Both the position numbers and the translations under genes were made by a program. Shown piece by piece: positions 14,346-19,870 of a stretch of 19,870 nt of DNA (positions are counted from its first letter, which is position 1; each line of letters starts with the position of its first letter). A model generated the notes under the pieces. The model was given only the letters and a program-made list of their open reading frames with translations. It made no database searches and was not told the DNA's origin. The DNA comes from DATCZB01 sp035513215 (GTDB taxonomy: Bacteria; Pseudomonadota; Gammaproteobacteria; Steroidobacterales; Rariloculaceae), in the NCBI GenBank assembly GCA_035513215.1, contig DATKCK010000097.1:1-19870 (forward strand), written 5' to 3'.

Positions 14346-16454
14346 ATGAAGTCGACAGCAGGGCTCGATCCGCCGCAGGATCGCGCGTTTCCGCAGCACA
14401 GCAAGCTTCGGCGGGGGCTCCTTTTCGGCCTCGGTGCCGTGGCGCTCGCCGTCGGCCTGTATGCGCTGGCCGGGTTTTACGGCGCGCCCTGGCTCGTCGA
14501 TCGCTGGCTTGCGCAGTATCGGGCAGCGGAAACGGGCCGCGAGATCTCGCTTCAGGGCCTGCGCTTCAACCCTTTCACGCTCGTTGCCGAGATCGTGACC
14601 ATCGAGGCGCGCAATGGCGAAGCGGGCGCCGCTCTCGCCGCCGACAGGATCGTCGTCGACTTCGCGGCCGCGAGCCTGGCCGGGCTTAGGCCCGTCGTCA
14701 GCTCGCTCGTCATCGAAGGGCCCCGGATCGAGCTCGAATCGATCGATCGACTGCCGGCGCTCGGCCGGCGCGCGCTAGCCACGGGGTTCGGGTACGCACG
14801 CATCGACCGGTTCGAGCTGACAGGCGGCACCGTCGCCGCCGGCTCCGGTACGGACCGTCCGCTCGTGTTCACACGCCTCGACCTGTCGCTGACGGAATTC
14901 GACCGGGAGTCCGATGCCGACGCCCGCTTCAGCCTCGATGCGACGACGGCTGCCGGCGCCGGCATCGCCGGCAACGGAACTCTTGCCGCGAACCTCGAGC
15001 GGGCGGATGGGCAGTTGCGCGTCGAAGCACTCGAGCTCGCGACGGCCGCGGACCGGCTCGGCGGCACGATCGACGCCGCCGAGCCGCGCGGCCGCATCGA
15101 CCTGACGGCGAATTTCAGCGCCACGTCTCTGCCAGGGGAGCCTCGACTCGAGCTGACCGATGCGCGCCTCGCGGGGTCGCAGCTTTCGTTGACGCCTGTC
15201 GACGGCTTGACCGTGACCGCGGACACGGCCGACGCAACTGGCCGCTTCACGCTCGTGCCGCGTGACGACGGCATCGATCTCAGCGGTCGTCTGGAGGTCG
15301 AGCGCATCCGGCTCGCCGTCACCGACGCGCGCGTGGTTCCGGCGCAATCGTTCACGTTCGATCAGGCGGCCATCCTCGCGACGATCGATGCCGACAGCGA
15401 CGAGCTGACGCTGAATCTCGGCGGCAGTCTCAGCGACGCCGGCGAAGCGACGGTGACGATTCGCGCACTGCCCGAAGCGGCCGGCGGGTCCCGCGTTTCG
15501 ATTGACGCTGCGCGCCTGCCGGCGACGGCGCTCTCTCCCTATGCCATCGACACGCTGGGGCGCGGATTGACGGACGGTCAGGCCGATCTCAGGCTCGAGT
15601 ACTCGCTGAGAGGCAACCGCGTCGACGGCTCGCTTCGGATCGTGACGCGCGAGCTCGCATTCTCCGAGCGCAGCGAGGCTCGGGGGCCGGCCGACGGCGG
15701 CACATCGGTCGAGCTCGCGGCGGCGCTGCTCGAGAACACCGACGGCGTCATCGAGATCGATCTGCCGTTCGCGGGCAACACGGGGAGTCCTCGCGACGCC
15801 GCCGCTGCGGCGCTCGAAGCGCGGATCGCGGCGGTAACGGAAACACCCTTCGACGCACTCGTTCCCGTCATCGGCGACGAAGCCGTCAACGCGGTGCCGT
15901 TTCTGCCCGGAGATGCCGCGCTGACCGACCGGGCGCTTGCCACGATCGGGCAGCTCGCCGCGGCGCTCAATGCCCGTCCGAGACTCGGCATGCGGGTGCA
16001 TGCCGGCTACGAGCCGCGCGTCGATCGCGACGCGCTCGCCAGACAGCAGATCGAGCTGCACGTGGAGCTCGCGACGGCGGGCCCGGGAGGCAGGCAACCG
16101 GCAGCGATCGACGTCGGTTCGTTACGTGTCCGCGACGTTCTCGACGAGTTCGCGGGCGAGCGCCTGCGGCCCGAGCGCCTTGCTGCGCTGCGGAGCCGTT
16201 ACACATGCGAGGGCGAGCTGGCTTCGGTGTGCGAGCGCGCGTATTACGAAGCGATTTTCGATGCGCTGGTCGTTAACGAGGAAATCACGTCAACCGCGCT
16301 GAATCGGCTCGGCCGGTTTCGCGCGCTGTCGGTCGTCGATGCGCTGACCCAGCGCGGCGTCGCGGTGGAGCGCATCGAGCTCGTGACGGGCGGCCAAGTC
16401 GCCGACACGGCTTTCGGCATCGGCCTGCCGGTCGAATTGACGGTGAGCGACTGA
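14346..16454 (+). CDS. DUF748 (AsmA-like) envelope protein
   Basis: A 702-residue protein. An N-terminal membrane anchor (about 22-45, RRGLLFGLGAVALAVGLYAL) is followed by the DUF748 signature YRAAETGREISLQGLRFNPF and a long run of beta-rich segments. The C-terminal module FLPGDAALTDRALATIGQLA and then AALNARPRLGMRVHAGYEP is the usual end of DUF748 proteins and recalls OmpA-like domains. The family belongs to the wider AsmA/TamB-like group of periplasm-spanning proteins, implicated in lipid transport or outer-membrane homeostasis; its exact function is unsettled. The start could also be ATG 14319, nine codons upstream; neither has a strong Shine-Dalgarno. I chose 14346 because it places the anchor closest to the N-terminus. 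It is divergent from the vWA-ABC operon and convergent with the ADOP permease. Confidence 0.82.
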   Translation: MKSTAGLDPPQDRAFPQHSKLRRGLLFGLGAVALAVGLYALAGFYGAPWLVDRWLAQYRAAETGREISLQGLRFNPFTLVAEIVTIEARNGEAGAALAADRIVVDFAAASLAGLRPVVSSLVIEGPRIELESIDRLPALGRRALATGFGYARIDRFELTGGTVAAGSGTDRPLVFTRLDLSLTEFDRESDADARFSLDATTAAGAGIAGNGTLAANLERADGQLRVEALELATAADRLGGTIDAAEPRGRIDLTANFSATSLPGEPRLELTDARLAGSQLSLTPVDGLTVTADTADATGRFTLVPRDDGIDLSGRLEVERIRLAVTDARVVPAQSFTFDQAAILATIDADSDELTLNLGGSLSDAGEATVTIRALPEAAGGSRVSIDAARLPATALSPYAIDTLGRGLTDGQADLRLEYSLRGNRVDGSLRIVTRELAFSERSEARGPADGGTSVELAAALLENTDGVIEIDLPFAGNTGSPRDAAAAALEARIAAVTETPFDALVPVIGDEAVNAVPFLPGDAALTDRALATIGQLAAALNARPRLGMRVHAGYEPRVDRDALARQQIELHVELATAGPGGRQPAAIDVGSLRVRDVLDEFAGERLRPERLAALRSRYTCEGELASVCERAYYEAIFDALVVNEEITSTALNRLGRFRALSVVDALTQRGVAVERIELVTGGQVADTAFGIGLPVELTVSD

Positions 16455-16508
16455 GAGCCTTACGGATGCGCGAGTCGCTGGCCCGGCGGACGGCCGTGGG
16501 CACGTTGG

Positions 16509-19016
16509 CTACTCTGCCCTGAGAGTTTCCGTCGGATCGATCCTCGCGGCGCGCCGCGCTGGCAAGTAACTGGCGAGTGCCGCGGCCGCGAGGATGACGC
16601 CGAGTGCGGCAACATAGACTACTGGATCCTCCGGACTGATCCCGAACAATAGTGATGACATTAACCGGCCCAATACGACGGCAGCGATGAGGCCCACCAC
16701 GGCGCCCACGCCGCTAAGCCCGAGCCCGTGCAGCAGGAACATCCTCTTGAGATGCCACGGTGGCGCGCCCAGCGCCGATCGGATGCCTATCTCGCGAGCC
16801 CTCTGCGAGACGACGTAGGCGATGACGCCGTAAATCCCGATGATCCCGAGCGACAAAGCCATTCCACCGGCGATCGCGAGCATCACGAGCGTAAACGACG
16901 TCCGCGCAAGCGAGCCGGCGTAAAGGTCCTGCATCGTACCTTCGAGAGCAATCGGGATACTCCCACTCACCGCGTTGACCGCCTGCCGGATCTCGTTCAT
17001 GAGGCTGGCCGTGCCCGCGCGCTCGCTGCGGACGGCGAACGTGACGGCGGACGTTCCGACAACGGGGACGTTGCCAAAACGCTCCATGCGCACGGGCCAA
17101 TACACAAGACTGGGTGGCTCCGCGTACAAACCGTCCTGGTGGACGCTCTGCACGACACCGATTACCTCGCGCCATGCGTCCTCACCAAACGGGAGCCGGA
17201 TGCGTCTACCGAGCGCGCCCTCGGGCTCTGGCGCGAGCTCGCGAGCAAAATCTTCGGAGATCAGAGCCACCAGACCGCCTGCCTCGATATCCCCCCAAGT
17301 CATGTCGCGGCCTGCAATGATTCTCGTGCCCATGGCTCCGAGATAGCCGGGCGAGATTCGCATGGGTTTGCGTGTGACCGGCGAGGCTCCTGGCGGGAGC
17401 TGCTGGCCTTCGACGCCGACAGGAGGACCGTTAGCCAGCGGTCCCTCCATCGGAAGTATGCTCGCGAAGCCGGCGGAACTAACGCCCGGAAGCGCCGCGA
17501 TCCTGTTGAGAATCTCCCGCTCCATGCGGGTGTATTCGTCAGGATCGGGGAACAACGAGGTCGGCATCCAAAATTTCGCCGTTTGAATGGTCGCAGGGTC
17601 CGCAAAACCGGGATCGACATCGCGTAGCGCCTGAAACGAGCGAATCATCAGTCCCGCGCTCACGACTAACATGAGGGCGAGCGCTACTTGCACGACCACC
17701 AAAGTATTGCGCGTCGCGCTTCGCTCGCGGCTCGCGCTCGACCCGCGCGCAGCACTCGTCTTGGGCGCATCGATGCTCATTGCGAGCTTCAGTGCCGTGA
17801 CGGAGCCAAACGCGAGCGCCGCGCCAAGTGAGACGACGACGGTGAACGCAAGCACGGGCGCGGAAAGGGAGATCTCGTGTAGGCGTGGCAGGTTAGCCGG
17901 ACCGATGGCAACCAGAAGCTTCAGTCCACCATAGGCGATTACCAGGCCAAGCAAGCTGCCCGCCACGCCTATCACGAGGCTCTCTACGAGCAACTCTCTC
18001 GCGATTCGTGCCGGGGCGGCGCCGAGCGCGGCGCGCACGGCGATCTCCTGACGCCGGGCGTCCGCTCTAACCAACATGAGATTCGCGATATTGGCGCATG
18101 CGACCAGAAGGACGGCACCTATCGCACCCATCAGCACCCATAACGTGCTTGCGATACCGCCGACCAAGTCGTCCTGCAAAGGGCGCACGAGGGGTGTTAT
18201 TCGCATTGCCGCGAAGGCTTCGCTAGTGGCCGCGACACCCGAGATGATGGGCCAGGCGTCGAGCCAGATCGGCAACATGCGCTCGAGGTCGACGCGCGCC
18301 TCGGCCGGCGTGACACCCGGTCTGAGCCGCGCAAGCATTTGAAAACCGAAGTTACCGATTGCCTGCTCGGCAGGAATTAGAGGCACGGAGAGGATGACGT
18401 CGGGCTGCGGCGTCATGTCGAGGAATCTGAAATCACGCGGCATGATGCCGACGACTTGGGCCGGCCCCGAATCGATCGATAATTCGCGTCCGACCGCCCC
18501 TTCGTTGCCGGCAAACCGCCTTTCCCAGAAGGCATGCGAGAGAATGACGGGCGCTGGCCCCTCAGCCGTGGGTCCGTACTCCTGCTCGGTGAACGAACGG
18601 CCCTGCATCGGCTGCACGCCGAGTGACCGCAGTGTCCCGCCCGTGACGCGAAGCGCGCGCACCCGCTCGGATTCGCCGCGATCGATCAGCGTCGCGGAGT
18701 CCTCCTGCCAGAGTCCGATATCGGCCAACGTATTGTTCTCGTCGCGGTACGTGAGGTACATCGTCGAACCGGCAGCGAGATCGTCGACATTGATGCCGGG
18801 GGCGCTGTGACGGATCCTCACGAGCTCCTCCGCGTTTGTATACGGCAGCGGCTTGATCAGAACGGAGTAGACCACGCTGAAAATCGCCGTGGTCGCGCCG
18901 ATACCGAGCGCGAGCGTGAGAACCGCGGCCAACGTGAACCCAGGCCGACGTGGCAGGCCGCGCAGAGCGTACCTCAGATCACGACTGAGGGAATCAACGA
19001 CGCTGCTGATGTTCAT
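16509..19016 (-). CDS. Large MacB/FtsX-type orphan permease (ADOP family)
   Basis: An 835-residue duplicated permease. It starts with the family-typical MNISSVVDSLSRDLRYALRG, followed by FTLAAVLTLALGIGATTAIF as the first helix. After a periplasmic MacB-PCD domain come three helices (around 290-410, including LLVACANIANLMLVRADARR and RQEIAVRAALGAAPARIARE). A second copy follows: helix TLVVVQVALALMLVVSAGLM, a second periplasmic domain and three C-terminal helices with REIGIRSALGAPPWHLKRMF. This matches the 'acidobacterial duplicated orphan permease' family, which lacks its own ATPase gene, and none is adjacent here. The frame extends to 19163, but the ATG at 19016 fits the family start and lies about 25 bases after a sigma54-like promoter. 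Third-position choices look less GC-rich than the neighbours, by eye only. Confidence 0.9.
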   Translation of the reverse strand: MNISSVVDSLSRDLRYALRGLPRRPGFTLAAVLTLALGIGATTAIFSVVYSVLIKPLPYTNAEELVRIRHSAPGINVDDLAAGSTMYLTYRDENNTLADIGLWQEDSATLIDRGESERVRALRVTGGTLRSLGVQPMQGRSFTEQEYGPTAEGPAPVILSHAFWERRFAGNEGAVGRELSIDSGPAQVVGIMPRDFRFLDMTPQPDVILSVPLIPAEQAIGNFGFQMLARLRPGVTPAEARVDLERMLPIWLDAWPIISGVAATSEAFAAMRITPLVRPLQDDLVGGIASTLWVLMGAIGAVLLVACANIANLMLVRADARRQEIAVRAALGAAPARIARELLVESLVIGVAGSLLGLVIAYGGLKLLVAIGPANLPRLHEISLSAPVLAFTVVVSLGAALAFGSVTALKLAMSIDAPKTSAARGSSASRERSATRNTLVVVQVALALMLVVSAGLMIRSFQALRDVDPGFADPATIQTAKFWMPTSLFPDPDEYTRMEREILNRIAALPGVSSAGFASILPMEGPLANGPPVGVEGQQLPPGASPVTRKPMRISPGYLGAMGTRIIAGRDMTWGDIEAGGLVALISEDFARELAPEPEGALGRRIRLPFGEDAWREVIGVVQSVHQDGLYAEPPSLVYWPVRMERFGNVPVVGTSAVTFAVRSERAGTASLMNEIRQAVNAVSGSIPIALEGTMQDLYAGSLARTSFTLVMLAIAGGMALSLGIIGIYGVIAYVVSQRAREIGIRSALGAPPWHLKRMFLLHGLGLSGVGAVVGLIAAVVLGRLMSSLLFGISPEDPVVYVAALGVILAAAALASYLPARRAARIDPTETLRAE

Positions 19017-19052
19017 ACGACTGGCCACGTCACAGAGAAACCAGCCTAACGT

Positions 19053-19068
19053 TGCTAGAAGCGTGCCA
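19053..19068 (-). promoter_or_regulatory. Sigma54-like promoter upstream of the ADOP permease
   Basis: On the minus strand, TGGCACGCTTCTAGCA matches the sigma54 consensus TGGCACG-N4-TTGCW with one mismatch (TAGCA for TTGCA). The invariant -24 GG and -12 GC are spaced correctly. The predicted start of transcription is about 26 bases ahead of the ATG at 19016. No sigma70 -10 element fits the nearby TTGGCA. The enhancer-binding activator is not in the window. Confidence 0.45.
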
Positions 19069-19194
19069 AAGATCCGCGCGAACCTAATCTGTTGATTTGG
19101 CTCAGATACTCCGACGGTGCGCGAGGTATGCAGCTCTAGGCGTGTCCCAGATCCGCACAACATGTCTCACCTGCGGGACGGGGACCAAATTCGA

Positions 19195-19533
19195 TCAGAA
19201 CCACAGACGAATTCCCGCGACGAGGCTCGTGTCTTCACCGTCTTCGCCACCCGCACGCGCGAGATCGGCCGTGCGGCCATACTTTCTCTGCCAGGCAATA
19301 CCGATATAGGGCGCGATCTCCCTGCGTATCTCGAAGCGAAGCCTCAAACCGACCTCGATCGTTGACAGGCCGGAGCCGATCCGGCGCAACGGATCGTCCT
19401 GACCGTGCCATTCCACCTCGATCCTGGGCTGGAGCTTCAGTCGATCGACGCGCTCGCCCTCACTGCGGACGACGAGGCGGGAAAGGTCCTTGATCGCGAG
19501 CGTGGCGATGAGCCTTTCGTCGGTGTCGGTCAT
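19195..19533 (-). pseudogene. copB: C-terminal remnant of copper resistance protein CopB
   Basis: Only the last part of the CopB/PcoB outer-membrane beta-barrel is present. The segment LKLQPRIEVEWHGQDDPLRR is followed by IGSGLSTIEVGLRLRFEIRR, EIAPYIGIAWQRKYGRTADL, AGGEDGEDT and the outer-membrane sorting end VAGIRLWF. Full CopB proteins are roughly 250-350 residues, with a signal peptide and a His/Met-rich N-terminal region. Here, upstream of about 19480, the sequence stops resembling CopB, and no signal peptide can be found. An ATG at 19533 opens a 112-residue frame, which could not be exported. No copA or other copper gene is nearby. It is probably a relic of a lost or rearranged copper locus; the window shows no transposase explaining the truncation. 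Confidence 0.72.
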
Positions 19534-19596
19534 CCTCAATGCGCTCAGACTACGAGCAACGAAGCTTTGAGCGGCACGCGGTGGGCGGCGAGCGGG

Positions 19597-19635
19597 ACCG
19601 GTGAGCTGGACCGGTGATCGCGCCCGGTGAGCTGC
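19597..19635. repeat. 13-bp tandem repeats, three copies, upstream of the SDR gene
   Basis: Three consecutive 13-mers are seen: ACCGGTGAGCTGG (19597), ACCGGTGATCGCG (19610) and CCCGGTGAGCTGC (19623), sharing CCGGTGA in each. A fourth degenerate copy (9/13) may precede them at 19584. The array lies between the copB remnant and the dehydrogenase start, about 40 bases upstream of the latter. It may be a binding array or a slippage product. Confidence 0.6.
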
Positions 19636-19672
19636 GCACGGCCGTGTTCCCTTCCGTGATATAAGCCTGCTC

Positions 19673-19870
19673 ATGAGCTTGCCTATACCCGGGCTCGATG
19701 GCAAAACCGCGATCGTCACCGGCCACACGCAGGGCATAGGCCGCGCCGTACACGACCTGCTCGCGGAGCACGGTTGCACAGTGCACGGAATCGGCCTCCC
19801 GGAACACGATCTGAGACATCTGGATCGGATCGCGGGATGGGTCGACGCCGTCGCCGCCGATGCCGGACGG
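19673..19870 (+). CDS. Short-chain dehydrogenase/reductase (SDR), 3' end outside window
   Basis: The frame is open from the ATG at 19673 to the window end (66 codons, no stop). It begins MSLPIPGLDGKTAIVTGHTQ and continues GIGRAVHDLLAEHGCTVHGI. This is the SDR Rossmann fold start, with the cofactor motif TGxxxGIG (TGHTQGIG, residues 16-23) after the first strand TAIVTG. The residues following the second strand (GIGLPEHDL) include no basic residue of the NADP-preferring type, so cofactor preference is uncertain. The catalytic Ser-Tyr-Lys part lies beyond the window, so the substrate cannot be guessed. A TATAAG element at 19660-19665 is only 7 bases before the ATG, so the message may be leaderless. 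It is divergent from the copB remnant, with 13-bp tandem repeats between them. Confidence 0.85.
   Translation, partial: MSLPIPGLDGKTAIVTGHTQGIGRAVHDLLAEHGCTVHGIGLPEHDLRHLDRIAGWVDAVAADAGR

Noticed and set aside
14775..16097. Minus-strand 440-codon frame opposite DUF748
   Set aside because: Antisense shadow with arginine-rich composition and no domain.
19140..19185. GTCCC / GGGAC / GGGGAC complementary stretches upstream of the ADOP gene, considered as a REP-like or insertion-element end
   Set aside because: Short imperfect pairing, no second copy in the window and no transposase; insufficient evidence.

Overview
The window is GC-rich and densely coded, with short intergenic gaps and many ATGA stop/start overlaps. 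Gene content points to a free-living Gammaproteobacterium: an OxyR with both redox cysteines, an orphan ParA-type ATPase of a kind common in that class, YrbG-type antiporter, DUF748 and LigM-like demethylase. This assignment comes from recognising protein families only; no phylogeny was possible. No tRNA, rRNA, CRISPR array, intact insertion sequence or prophage gene was seen, and no gap between genes exceeds about 270 bases.

Layout. 1-863: end of an OxyR-type LysR regulator (+). 1030-1734: orphan ParA-like ATPase (+). 1739-3872: three-gene minus-strand operon (ECF sigma factor, membrane protein with an anti-sigma look, exported DUF4097 protein) joined by two ATGA overlaps. 4139-6526: plus-strand operon of a YtrA-type GntR repressor, an ABC ATPase and its permease. 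It starts at a promoter holding a perfect 10-bp inverted repeat, and both ABC genes carry apparent one-base frameshifts. 6537-7919: LigM-like folate-dependent demethylase (-), whose promoter has a perfect palindrome between -35 and -10. 8095-9518: Ca2+/Na+ antiporter and a small PGPGW-like membrane protein (+). 9580-14177: four-gene minus-strand operon (membrane-anchored Sel1-like protein, exported vWA protein, ABC ATPase, FtsX-type permease). 14346-16454: DUF748 envelope protein (+), divergent from that operon. 16509-19016: large ADOP/MacB-type orphan permease (-) behind a sigma54-like promoter. 19195-19533: C-terminal remnant of copper-resistance protein CopB (-). 19673-19870: start of a short-chain dehydrogenase (+), cut by the window end.

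How the genes work together. Most of the window concerns the cell envelope and its sensing. The most interesting unit is the 9580-14177 operon. Its vWA protein resembles the periplasmic half of PpkA, the type VI secretion threonine kinase, and its ABC pair has the layout of TagT/TagS, which act upstream of PpkA. No kinase, phosphatase, FHA protein or secretion gene lies in the window, so this may be a kinase-free relative of the Tag-PpkA sensing module. The sigma/anti-sigma/DUF4097 and GntR/ABC units look like separate envelope-stress circuits, divergently transcribed from one 266-bp region.
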